Shown here: positions 8,025 through 16,340 of the stretch, piece after piece | Layout: every line of letters starts with the position of its first letter | Position numbering within the stretch: position 1 is the stretch's first letter | From: Candidatus Acetothermia bacterium JdFR-48 | GTDB lineage: Bacteria; Bipolaricaulota; Bipolaricaulia; Bipolaricaulales; Bipolaricaulaceae | DNA length: 40,558 nucleotides | Assembly: GCA_002011425.1 (NCBI GenBank) | Contig: MTNJ01000055.1 | Coordinates: forward strand, 18,769-59,326 | Direction of reading: 5' to 3' | The notes under the pieces: model-generated | What the model saw: only the letters and a program-made list of their open reading frames with translations | What the model was told of the DNA's origin: nothing | Database searches by the model: none | Translations under genes and position numbers: made by a program

Positions 8025-10154
8025 TCACTCTCCGCGCCTCAGGGCAGGCCGCTGGAGGCGCATGGCATTACCGGTGACGAGGAGCGATGCGCCCACGTCA
8101 CCGATGAGGACGGCCAAGGCCAGGGACGCCAATCCGGCGAAGGCGAACCCGGCCACCACCAGCTTCAGGGCAATGGAGGCGGCGACGTTCGCGCGCACCA
8201 CCCGAAGCGCCCGCCTTCCGAGGGCCACGAGCTCGGGGATTCCTCGTAGGTCGTCCCGCATAAGGGCCACATCCCCGGCTTCGATGGCCACGTCGGTCCC
8301 GATGGCCCCCATGGCGATCCCCACGTCGGCGGTGGCCAATGCCGGGGCGTCGTTCACCCCGTCCCCCACCATGGCAACCCCACCCCGGGACCGGAGCTTC
8401 CTGACCCACTCCACTTTTTCCTCGGGGAGGAGTTCTGCGTGGACCTCGTGGAGACCGAGGACCTGGGCCACCGCCCGCGCCACGGAAGTCCGGTCCCCGG
8501 TGAGAAGGACCGGTTCCACTCCCAATTCTCGCAGGGCTGCAAGCGCCCTTTTCGCCTCGGGGCGGAGCTCGTCAGAGAGGAGGATCGCCCCGATGGGCCG
8601 GCCGACCTTTCCCACGAAGACAAGGCTTTGACCCTGGGAGAGGAGTTTCTGGGCAGCCAGGGGGAGTTCCTCGAAGAGCTCAGGTCGGCCCACCACGTAA
8701 TCCTCACCCCCGATCTTCCCCCGGACACCCCATCCGGGTAGGGCCTGAAATTCCTCGACTTCCGGAAGGGCATCAATGCCCCCCGCGAGGTTCCGGATGG
8801 CGCGAGCGATGGGATGTTCGCTCCCCCGCTCCAGGGCAGCCGCAATCCGGAGGATCTCTCCGGGGTCGGAGCTGTTGAGGGGGTGTACCTCTGCCCGCAG
8901 CTCACCGGTGGTGAGGGTGCCGGTCTTGTCTAATGCGAGGAATTTGACCTTGGCGATAGCCTCGAGGGCCGCCCCTCCCTTAACCAAGATCCCGCGGCGG
9001 GCGCTGGCGACGAGCGCCGATACCATGGCCACCGGGGTGGAGATGGCGAGCGCACAGGGACAGGCGATGACGAGGAGCATTAATGCTCGGAAAATCCAAT
9101 CCCTCGCGGGAAGTCCAAGGAGTGTTGGGATAAGTGCCACGAGGACTGCAACTCCCACCACGGTGGGGGTGTAATAGCGGGCGAACCGGTCCACAAATCG
9201 TTCCACCGGAGCCTTCTTGTGTTGTGCCTCTTCCACCAATGCCGCGATTCGGGCCAGGGTACTTTCCCCGGCTAGACGGGTGACACGGATCTCCAGTGAC
9301 CCGTCCTCGACAAGGGTTCCGGCGTAGACGGGGTCACCTTCCTCCTTCGTGACCGGGGTTGACTCCCCGGTGATGGCCGCCTCGGAGACGCTCGAGCGGC
9401 CCCGCACCACCACTCCATCGAGGCCAATCGTCTCCCCGGGCCGCACCAGGATCACCTCCCCAGGCGAGATGGCTTCTACGGGAAGCTCGAGCTCGCGTCC
9501 CTCGCGCAGAACGGTGGCTCGTTTGGGAGCCCGGTCCAAGAGGTCCCGGATAGAACGGCGGGCCCGGGCCGCTGCCCTCCCCTCCAGCCATTCGGCGAGC
9601 CCAAAGAGGAAGGCGAGCGCGGCGGCTTCGAACGCCTCTCCCAGCGCCAGGGCACCCACGATGGCGATGGAGACCAGAAGGTCGATTCCCAGCAACCTCC
9701 GTTTGAGCTCGGAGGTGGCCCGTCGCAACACGGGAAAACCGCCCAGCGCGGCCCCAATCCCAAACAAGATCCCGGAGAGGGGGACCGTCACGCCCACAAG
9801 TGGTCCGAGGAAAATGTCCCCCAGGAGATAGGAGATGCCCCCCCCGGCGAGGAAGAGTCCCGACGCCAGGGTGAGACGTTCCTCCAGATGATCGTGGTCC
9901 TCTGCCTCTATGTGGGAGATCTGGCCGCCGATGGCCGCTACCACACGGTCGAGCTCGGCTTCCTCTATGGAAGCGGGATCGTAAGTCACACGCACCACTC
10001 CATCGAGGAGGTTCACCTCGGCCTCCCGCACGCCCTGTACGGCGGTCAAGCGCCGCTCGAGCTGCAAGGCACAAGAAGGGCAGTGGAGCGACGATACCCG
10101 TAGTTCCCGCGTCTCCATTTTGCGCATGTCCGGGGTTCGTTCCATAGAGGTCAC
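8025..10154 (-). CDS. zntA: Zn/Cd-type P1B ATPase
   Basis: A 709-residue heavy-metal P-type ATPase. One HMA domain carries HCPSC (Cys25/Cys28). It is followed by His-rich DHDHLEE, the CPC metal site in [23 protein letters not shown] and GDGVNDAPAL. The penultimate helix begins with IALKL and the last helix contains GDVGASLLVTGNAMRL. That Lys plus D-x-G pair is the mark of the Zn/Cd/Pb (1B-2) subgroup. The N-terminal start is uncertain: GTG 10154 is the longest reading, and ATGs at 10145, 10127 and 10118 are also in frame with no clear ribosome site. The gene is divergent from an ArsR-family repressor with a Zn-type sensor site, which supports Zn export. Confidence 0.92.
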   Translation of the reverse strand: MTSMERTPDMRKMETRELRVSSLHCPSCALQLERRLTAVQGVREAEVNLLDGVVRVTYDPASIEEAELDRVVAAIGGQISHIEAEDHDHLEERLTLASGLFLAGGGISYLLGDIFLGPLVGVTVPLSGILFGIGAALGGFPVLRRATSELKRRLLGIDLLVSIAIVGALALGEAFEAAALAFLFGLAEWLEGRAAARARRSIRDLLDRAPKRATVLREGRELELPVEAISPGEVILVRPGETIGLDGVVVRGRSSVSEAAITGESTPVTKEEGDPVYAGTLVEDGSLEIRVTRLAGESTLARIAALVEEAQHKKAPVERFVDRFARYYTPTVVGVAVLVALIPTLLGLPARDWIFRALMLLVIACPCALAISTPVAMVSALVASARRGILVKGGAALEAIAKVKFLALDKTGTLTTGELRAEVHPLNSSDPGEILRIAAALERGSEHPIARAIRNLAGGIDALPEVEEFQALPGWGVRGKIGGEDYVVGRPELFEELPLAAQKLLSQGQSLVFVGKVGRPIGAILLSDELRPEAKRALAALRELGVEPVLLTGDRTSVARAVAQVLGLHEVHAELLPEEKVEWVRKLRSRGGVAMVGDGVNDAPALATADVGIAMGAIGTDVAIEAGDVALMRDDLRGIPELVALGRRALRVVRANVAASIALKLVVAGFAFAGLASLALAVLIGDVGASLLVTGNAMRLQRPALRRGE

Positions 10155-10159
10155 TATCT

Positions 10160-10175
10160 ATGAACAGCTGTTTAT
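10160..10175. promoter_or_regulatory. candidate ArsR/SmtB-family operator
   Basis: A 16-bp imperfect palindrome with a perfect AACAGCTGTT core (10163-10172), flanked by AT-rich sequence. TGAACAGCTGTTTA fits the TGAACA-N2-TGTTCA pattern of SmtB/CzrA-type operators with one mismatch. It sits between the divergent Zn ATPase and its likely repressor, just downstream of the predicted ATPase transcription start. Confidence 0.6.
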
Positions 10176-10186
10176 TTGTTGGTAAA

Positions 10187-10215
10187 TTTATAGCACGGGC
10201 GGGGCCTTGGTTCAA
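10187..10215 (-). promoter_or_regulatory. predicted promoter of the Zn-ATPase operon
   Basis: Read on the minus strand: -35 TTGAAC (10215-10210), a 17-base spacer and -10 TATAAA (10192-10187). Transcription would begin near 10180, placing the palindrome at 10160-10175 immediately downstream, where a bound repressor would block clearance. Confidence 0.55.
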
Positions 10216-10243
10216 GGCCGGGAACACGGTAAAGTGGGAGGCA

Positions 10244-10591
10244 ATGTATCACGCGCTTACGGAAAAAGAGGCGAAAAAGCTCCTCAAGAGGATGCCCGCG
10301 CCCGAGGCTGTGGCTCGGCTGGCCGAAACCTTCCGCGTGCTCTCCGATCCCACCCGGGTAAAGATCCTCTACCTTCTCTCACAGGGGGAGCTATGTGTCC
10401 ACGACCTCGCGGAGCTCCTCGGGATAAGTCAGCCCGCCGCATCCCATCACCTCCGGATCCTCCGCATGCAGGGGTTAGTGAAGACGCGAAGGGCGGGCAA
10501 GTCCATCTACTATTCCCTCGACGACGAACACGTGGTGGAGCTCTTCCGCTGTGGCTACGACCATGTGCTTCATAAGGAGGCAGGGAGCTGA
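10244..10591 (+). CDS. ArsR/SmtB-family Zn-sensing repressor
   Basis: A 115-residue winged-helix repressor. The recognition-helix region reads LAELLGISQPAASHHLRIL and the wing VKTRRAGKSIYYSL. The last helix holds Asp94-x-His96-x10-His107-x2-His110, exactly the spacing of the alpha5 zinc/cobalt site of CzrA/SmtB. A single Cys (Cys51, in ELCVHDL) replaces the CxC motif of arsenic and cadmium sensors. The family binds its operator without metal and releases it on metal binding. Start ATG 10244 gives the usual family length. The longer frame from 10160 would start inside the operator. GGAGG lies unusually close to this ATG. Its stop is one base from the convergent mobB stop. Confidence 0.9.
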   Translation: MYHALTEKEAKKLLKRMPAPEAVARLAETFRVLSDPTRVKILYLLSQGELCVHDLAELLGISQPAASHHLRILRMQGLVKTRRAGKSIYYSLDDEHVVELFRCGYDHVLHKEAGS

Positions 10592-10592
10592 C

Positions 10593-11090
10593 TCAGCCTG
10601 ACGTCCGCGTCGGGGACTCGAGGATCTCGGCCTCGATGAAGTCGGCAATAGCTTCGGGATCGGGCGGCAGGAGTTGCACTCCATCGGGGACTACCGCTGG
10701 CCTGCTCGAGACCACCGCCAACACCGGGATTTTCCCCGCCAGGGGTTCCCCTGCCCGATAAACCTCAATCTTCGGGTAGGGGCTCGCCTTGAACCCCTCG
10801 AGGATCACGATGTCCAGATCGCCGAGGAACCGTTCGACGAACTCGGAGACCTCGCGCCCTCCATGATCCCAGAATAGGGCGCCGTGGTGGAGAGAGTAAA
10901 GGAGGACCCGCTCGGCCCCGGCGACGCGGTGGCGGTAGGTGTCTTTGCCGAACACGTCGGGCTCCACCTCGGGCGAGACATGCTTTACCGTCCCCACACG
11001 GTACCCCCGTGCCCGGAGGACGGGGATCAATTCACAGATGAGGCGCGTCTTCCCCGACCTCTTGTGGCCCACAAATGTCACGATCTTCAT
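10593..11090 (-). CDS. mobB: molybdopterin-guanine dinucleotide biosynthesis protein MobB
   Basis: A 165-residue P-loop GTPase with Walker A GHKRSGKTRL near residues 8-17 and the MobB signature GTVKHVSPEVEPD, followed by VILEGFKASPYPKIEVYR. MobB proteins assist the last steps of molybdenum or tungsten pterin cofactor assembly. The ATG overlaps the stop of the aldehyde:ferredoxin oxidoreductase gene (ATGA), so the two are translationally coupled. This suggests service to that W/Mo enzyme, although AOR-type enzymes normally carry a bis-pterin without the nucleotide. The coupling may therefore reflect a GTP-dependent delivery role instead. Confidence 0.9.
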   Translation of the reverse strand: MKIVTFVGHKRSGKTRLICELIPVLRARGYRVGTVKHVSPEVEPDVFGKDTYRHRVAGAERVLLYSLHHGALFWDHGGREVSEFVERFLGDLDIVILEGFKASPYPKIEVYRAGEPLAGKIPVLAVVSSRPAVVPDGVQLLPPDPEAIADFIEAEILESPTRTSG

Positions 11091-12946
11091 CGTCCTTCCC
11101 CGTGCTGCTCCCGGTATCTCACAAGCTCCTCAAGGTTAAGGTCGCGCAGTTTCTCAGATGTAGGGCCTCTTTCATCCCAGCCCCGCAGGCGGTAATAGGC
11201 CTCGATTTCCTCCTGGAACTCCCGCTCCGGAATGGGACGTCCTGCGGATTGTCCCCGGGGCAAGGGTCCATGGAGGCGCTTGGGGAGTCGGTCGTGCTCC
11301 CGCCGGTACCCAGCGAGCCCGGAGTAGAGCCGCAGCAGGTTGAAGTTACGCTCGCCGACCTGAAGCATGTCCCATGGACCCAACTCCATTCCGGTCACGT
11401 GGCGCAGGATCTTCCGTATCTGGGGATAGTTGTAGTTTGGCCCCGTCTCCCTGGTGACGAAGATGCACATGATGAGGGAGTTAGTGAACGAACGGAGGTC
11501 TTCGTAGAGCTTTACCAGCAGGGATTTCCCCTCAAGGGCGAAACGGTCTATCCCCCGGGTCACCCCGAGCTCCGGCGTGGGAGCATCGCCCTCGAGCATG
11601 GTGTCGTGCATCCCCTCGAGGTGTGTGGCCCCCCGAGGGCTCACGGCGTAGGAAATCCCGAGGCCCACTTTCCCCCGGGGTTCATGCATGGGCACCTCTA
11701 CCCCCTTGATGGTGACGACGAAGTCGGCCCCGACCCGCTCAGCCCAACACTCGATCCCCGCGGCGATCTCATCCCCCAATCCCTCGCGATTCGCAATCCG
11801 CTCCACCCATGCCACCACTGTATCGGGGTTACCCCAGGGGATCCGCTCCTCTATTAGGCCCCGTTCCGAGGCCTCCATCAGGGCGGCGATGGCAACCCCC
11901 ACGGAGATCGTATCGAGCCCGTAGGCGTTGCAAAGTTGGTTCGCGAGTGCGATCGCCGAGAGATCCGCGCACTTGCACAGGGAGCCGAAGGCCGCCAACG
12001 TCTCGTATTCCGGTCCTCCGTACTGCGGCTCCACCGCCCGTCCGTGGAACTCGGTCCGTACCACGCGCTTGCAGTGCACCGGGCAACCGGCGCAGGTGTC
12101 CCGGTCCACGAGGATCGTCTCCGCCATCCGCTCACCCCCAATTTTTTCGGCCTCGTCGAAGACTCCCTCGCGGAAGTTCTCCGTTGGGAGGATCCCCATC
12201 TCCGAGAGCCAGGTGAGGCCTCGGGCGGTACCGAGTTCCCCGAATCGCACGGTGGCCGCATCCTCCATGAGTGATCGGGCGAACTCCGCACGGGCCCTGA
12301 GGAAGGCGTCGCGGTCGGCTACCTCCTTCTCGCGATGTCCACTCACCACTACCGCTTTGAGGCGCTTGGCGCCCATCACAGCCCCGAGTCCTGGCCGTCC
12401 GGCAGCTCTGGTCTTGTCATGGATAACGCACGCTTGGATTACAAGCTTCTCTCCCGCCGGGCCGATACAGGCCACGTGCGCCCCCGGGTACCGCCGACGG
12501 AGCTCCTCATCCACCTCGGCGGTTGTCTTCCCCCAAAGGTCCCCGGCCTCATGGAGCTCCACCTTTCCATCGTAGAGGAGGAGGTAGACGGGACGCGGGG
12601 CGACCCCGCGGAGGAGGATCCCGTCGTAGCCGGAGCGTCCAAGCTCGTGGGCGAAGTACCCGCCGGCGTAGGAGTCGGAGATGGAGTTCGTCTTCGGGGA
12701 CTTGGCGGCGACCACGTGCCGCCCCGCCCCCGCCACCCCGGTCCCTTGAAGGGGGCCGGTGGCGAAGATTAGAACGTTCTCCGGTCCCAGAGGATCGGCC
12801 TTCGGGGGGACGAGCTCTAACAGGAGTCGGGCCGCGATCCCCCGCCCTCCGAGGTGAAGTTCATACCAACGTTCGGGGATCTCCCGCTCAACGATCTCCC
12901 CGTTCGTCAGATCGACTTCAAGATACCTCCCCCAAATTCCCTTCAT
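11087..12946 (-). CDS. aor: tungsten-dependent aldehyde:ferredoxin oxidoreductase
   Basis: A 619-residue member of the AOR family, which oxidises aldehydes to carboxylic acids (or the reverse) with ferredoxin at a tungsto-bispterin centre. The N-terminal domain starts MKGIWGRYLEVDLTNG and contains LGGRGIAARLL and GPLQGTGVAGAGR. The cubane [4Fe-4S] ligands appear as DTCAGCPVHCKR (C-x2-C-x3-C) with a fourth Cys near the C-terminus in SLIMCIF. GPEYETLAAFGSLC and YGLDTIS are family landmarks. Length matches the family (about 600-620). ATG 12946 follows AAGGAGGGACA. It is divergent from smpB with a 48-base gap and is followed by coupled mobB. Confidence 0.93.
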   Translation of the reverse strand: MKGIWGRYLEVDLTNGEIVEREIPERWYELHLGGRGIAARLLLELVPPKADPLGPENVLIFATGPLQGTGVAGAGRHVVAAKSPKTNSISDSYAGGYFAHELGRSGYDGILLRGVAPRPVYLLLYDGKVELHEAGDLWGKTTAEVDEELRRRYPGAHVACIGPAGEKLVIQACVIHDKTRAAGRPGLGAVMGAKRLKAVVVSGHREKEVADRDAFLRARAEFARSLMEDAATVRFGELGTARGLTWLSEMGILPTENFREGVFDEAEKIGGERMAETILVDRDTCAGCPVHCKRVVRTEFHGRAVEPQYGGPEYETLAAFGSLCKCADLSAIALANQLCNAYGLDTISVGVAIAALMEASERGLIEERIPWGNPDTVVAWVERIANREGLGDEIAAGIECWAERVGADFVVTIKGVEVPMHEPRGKVGLGISYAVSPRGATHLEGMHDTMLEGDAPTPELGVTRGIDRFALEGKSLLVKLYEDLRSFTNSLIMCIFVTRETGPNYNYPQIRKILRHVTGMELGPWDMLQVGERNFNLLRLYSGLAGYRREHDRLPKRLHGPLPRGQSAGRPIPEREFQEEIEAYYRLRGWDERGPTSEKLRDLNLEELVRYREQHGEGR

Positions 12947-12994
12947 TGTCCCTCCTTGTTTCACTATAAGGGCAAGGGTAGTTTAAGGGCGACC

Positions 12995-13459
12995 ATGGAG
13001 AAAAGGAAGGTCGTCGCTCGCAACAAAAAGGCAAAGCGCGACTATGAAATCGAGGAGACCTATGAGGCCGGCATCGTTCTAACAGGTTCCGAAGTAAAGT
13101 CCCTGCGGTCAGGAAAGGCGTCCCTGGACGGAGCCTACGCCAAGATAGTGGACGGGGAGATCTTTCTTTATGACATGCACATCGCCCCCTACGACAAGAG
13201 CTCTGCCCATACCGGCCACGACCCCGAGCGCCCGCGGAAGCTCCTTTTGAAGAAGCGCGAGATCGCGCGCCTGGCGGGAAAAGTCGCCGCGGCGGGCTAC
13301 ACCCTCATTCCTCTCTCCGTCTACTTCAACGAGCGAGGCTACGCCAAGGTAGAGCTGGCCCTAGCCCGAGGGCGCACCAAGGCGGACAAGCGCCGGAAGC
13401 TCATCGAGGAAGAGGAAGAGCGCCGCGCCCGCGAGGCGATGAAGCGCTACCGCTTCTGA
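12995..13459 (+). CDS. smpB: SsrA (tmRNA)-binding protein SmpB
   Basis: A 154-residue SmpB, which delivers tmRNA to stalled ribosomes during trans-translation. The landmark regions are ARNKKAKRDYEIEETYEAGIV, TGSEVKSLRSGK, DAY-like GAYAKI, and the C-terminal ALARGRTKADKRR followed by a basic tail. Length matches the family. ATG 12995 is chosen because the family always begins a few residues before this core; the 47 upstream codons are antisense to aor. The tmRNA gene itself is not in the window. The stop is one base from the convergent sbcC stop. Confidence 0.95.
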   Translation: MEKRKVVARNKKAKRDYEIEETYEAGIVLTGSEVKSLRSGKASLDGAYAKIVDGEIFLYDMHIAPYDKSSAHTGHDPERPRKLLLKKREIARLAGKVAAAGYTLIPLSVYFNERGYAKVELALARGRTKADKRRKLIEEEEERRAREAMKRYRF

Positions 13460-13460
13460 G

Positions 13461-16340
13461 TCACTCCCCGATCACGAGCTCCACCCTGCTTCCCCGCTCC
13501 TCGTCAGGGGGATATACGAGGAGCTTGTACGGGATCCCGCGGCGCAGGGCTTCCACGTGGGTAATGACCCCGACCCGCAGCCCTTCATCCACGAGCCGGT
13601 AGAGGAGCTCCAGCACCACCCGCACCGACTCCTCGTCCAGATTCCCGAACCCCTCGTCGATGAAAAAGAACTCGATGGGAGGTGCTCCTCCACGGCGACC
13701 GAGCTGAATTGCCTCGGAGAGAGCCAGGGCCAGCGAGAGCGAGACCAGGAAGGTTTCGCCCCCGGAGAGGGTATGAGGAGGACGGGCCACCCCACCGTTT
13801 CGGTAGTCGATCACCTCGAGCTCCGTGCCCTCCCCCTGGAGGACGTAGCGTCCCTGGCTGAGCTGGACGGTGTAGTGGGAAGCACGTGAGAGGATCCGCT
13901 CGAACTGGCTTCCCACGAGGTACTCCAAGAAGGCCTTCCCCCGTAGGAGTGCCTCGAGCTCCCGATGTGACCGGAGCTTTGCCTCGAGCTCCCGTACCCT
14001 CTCCGTGAGCTCTTGCTTGCGGGAGAGCTTCTCACGAAGACTGCGGAGCTTCTCCTGGACCTCTCCGAGCTTCTGTTGCAAAATTTCATATTCTGTCCGC
14101 CGCTCATCGTATGTCCGGATGACCTCCTCCGCTTCGTCCACGCTGCCCACGGAGAACGAGGCGAGCCGCGCGCGGTAGGCCCCGATCCGCCGGCCCAGTT
14201 CCAGGGCCTCCTCTATCAGCTCTCGCTCCGCTCGGGTGAGGGCAAAAGCTTTGGCGTCCTCCGGTGGGATCTCCGTCTCGGAGAGGAGAAGCGCGAGCCG
14301 CTCTTCCGCCTCGGCAAGTCCCCGGGAGAGCTCCTCCACCTGGCCGCGGAGCCCGGAAACCATTTCCGCAAGCTCCGCTTCCTTCCTCTCGAGTTCCTCG
14401 AGATTTACCTCGAGGACCCGCCTCTCCTCCTGGAGCCTCTTCAGCCGCGAATCGATCAGGCGACGATATCTTTCGAGAAGTTTCAGATCGAGCGGTTGGT
14501 AAATCTCCCCGAGCCCTTCCACGACTCGCTTCCAGATGTTCTCCAAGTGCACAAGCTCGCGACGCGTCTCAGCGAGATCGCGCTCGAGCTCCTCCTGCTT
14601 CACGTAGGCGTCCCAATGTGGGAGCTTTTCTGCGAGATCGTCCCAGGTGAGGGAGGCCACTGGCTTGGGTATCTTCTCCCGCAGGGCTCCCAATTCCCTT
14701 TCAAGCCTCCTGAGCTCCTCCCTCAGGGAAGCGAGTTTCTCCCTCTTCGTCCCCAGAAGTTCTTCCTGTAGGCGCACTTCGGTGCGTACTACTGCCGCAG
14801 CTTCCCGGAGCGCCCGCACCTCGTCCCTCAGGCGCGAGAAGGCCCCTTCCTCCGCTGCGAGGTCAATGTCCTCTGGGGCCCTCGCTGGGGACGGGTGCTC
14901 GGTGGCCCCACACACCGGACACGGCACCCCGTCCTCAAGCTCCCGGGCGAGCTCGGCCGAGAAAATTTCCCGTCGGAGCTCCTCCAGTGTCCGTTCCCTC
15001 TCGGATAGTTCCCGCTCCCTCTCCATGAGCTCGGCTTCCCGCGCCTTCAGAGTCCTCTGAAGCTCAACGTGTCTCACCTCCACGGCAGCGATCTCCCCCT
15101 CGAGCTCCCGCATACGACGGCCGATCTCCCCCCGACGCATGAGGAGGACCTTCACATGCTCCAGGAGCTCTTCCAGGCCGACGAGCTCCTCTGGGGGGAA
15201 GGGAGGCGCCTCTGTTGGGCCCACATGGGCCCGCTCGGCGACCAACCGTTTCTCCCTTTCCCGGAGCGCTTCCACACGTTCGGGGATGAGTCCGGAGATC
15301 TCCCCTTTTAGCTCCCGCAACCTTGTCTCCTGTTTTCCCAACGACTCGAGCTTCTTTCGCGCCTCTTCCGCGAAGAACGCCCTCCGGCGGCGATGTTCTT
15401 GAAGGGCCACCTCATACGAGGAGAGCTCCCCCCGTTTTTCTTCGAGTGCTTGAGAACGTCGTTCGCGGGCCTCGGCCGCGGCCGCCACCTCCTGTGCTCG
15501 GTCAGCGAGCCGCAAACGCTCCTCGAGCTTCCCCTGGACCTCCGGGGACCACGTCCTCTCCACAAGCTCGGCAAATCGAACCCCCAACGTCTCCGTCTCT
15601 TCCGTGAGGCGCAGGAACTCTTCCGCCTCCCGCCGCCTCTCCTCGAACTCCATAAGTTCCTGCTGGAGGCGCTGAACGTGGTCCTGAAGGGAGAAGAACT
15701 CCTCCTCCGCCTCCTTCAGGGATCCCTCAGTAAAGGGCTCGAGGGGGGCGAGTTCCGCGAAGAGGGCCTCGTGCTCAGCCTCGAGTCTCCCGCGAGCCTC
15801 GCGCACCGCTCTGTATAGGGGTTCTCCGAAGCGCTCTAAGCGGAAGATCTCGGCGAGGAGCATCCGGCGTTCGGCCGGCTTGAGCCGCAGGAACCGGGCG
15901 AACTTTCCCTGGGGGAGGAAGACCGCGGTCACGAACTGTTCGAACGAGAGCCCGAGGAGCTCCTCGACTGCCCGGTCAAGCTTTCGGATTCCTTCGAGAG
16001 GAAGGCGCTCCCCGCTTCTGGCAAGGTAGAAATCGGCGCTCACGAGCCCCGACCGGCGGCGCTCGAGCTTCCGGTAAACCTCGTAGACCTCGTTACCGAG
16101 TGCGAAGCGAAACTTGGCCCAGAGTGCCTTAGCGCCGCTCGAGAGGGAATCGGCGAGGGAGGAGGAACGGTCGATCCGCCCGAAGAGCGCGAATGTGATG
16201 GCGTCAAGGATCGTGGACTTGCCCGCTCCCGTGGGCCCGAAGATCCCGAAGAACCCCGCGTCAGCGAGGCGGGAGAACTCGATCACCACTGGGTCGCGGT
16301 AGGAGTGGAGCCCCTGGAACTCGAGCTTAAGTGGCTTCAC
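13461..16340 (-). CDS. sbcC: DNA double-strand-break repair ATPase SbcC (Rad50-like)
   Basis: A 959-residue SMC-like ATPase, partner of the SbcD nuclease in removing hairpins and processing DNA ends. Walker A is GPTGAGKSTILDAI near residue 35. Two long Glu/Arg-rich coiled coils flank a zinc hook, VPCPVCGATEHPSPA, at mid-length. The C-terminal lobe has the ABC signature TLSGGETFLVSLSLALA and Walker B FFFIDEGFGNLDEES. The start is GTG 16340, which overlaps the sbcD stop by 14 bases and gives the usual N-terminus (KPLKLEFQGLHSY). The longer frame is antisense coding inside sbcD. Confidence 0.93.
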   Translation of the reverse strand: MKPLKLEFQGLHSYRDPVVIEFSRLADAGFFGIFGPTGAGKSTILDAITFALFGRIDRSSSLADSLSSGAKALWAKFRFALGNEVYEVYRKLERRRSGLVSADFYLARSGERLPLEGIRKLDRAVEELLGLSFEQFVTAVFLPQGKFARFLRLKPAERRMLLAEIFRLERFGEPLYRAVREARGRLEAEHEALFAELAPLEPFTEGSLKEAEEEFFSLQDHVQRLQQELMEFEERRREAEEFLRLTEETETLGVRFAELVERTWSPEVQGKLEERLRLADRAQEVAAAAEARERRSQALEEKRGELSSYEVALQEHRRRRAFFAEEARKKLESLGKQETRLRELKGEISGLIPERVEALREREKRLVAERAHVGPTEAPPFPPEELVGLEELLEHVKVLLMRRGEIGRRMRELEGEIAAVEVRHVELQRTLKAREAELMERERELSERERTLEELRREIFSAELARELEDGVPCPVCGATEHPSPARAPEDIDLAAEEGAFSRLRDEVRALREAAAVVRTEVRLQEELLGTKREKLASLREELRRLERELGALREKIPKPVASLTWDDLAEKLPHWDAYVKQEELERDLAETRRELVHLENIWKRVVEGLGEIYQPLDLKLLERYRRLIDSRLKRLQEERRVLEVNLEELERKEAELAEMVSGLRGQVEELSRGLAEAEERLALLLSETEIPPEDAKAFALTRAERELIEEALELGRRIGAYRARLASFSVGSVDEAEEVIRTYDERRTEYEILQQKLGEVQEKLRSLREKLSRKQELTERVRELEAKLRSHRELEALLRGKAFLEYLVGSQFERILSRASHYTVQLSQGRYVLQGEGTELEVIDYRNGGVARPPHTLSGGETFLVSLSLALALSEAIQLGRRGGAPPIEFFFIDEGFGNLDEESVRVVLELLYRLVDEGLRVGVITHVEALRRGIPYKLLVYPPDEERGSRVELVIGE

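Noticed and set aside
10160..10243. 28 extra N-terminal codons on the ArsR repressor
   Set aside because: They would place the candidate operator inside the gene and add residues not found in the family. ATG 10244 gives the normal length.
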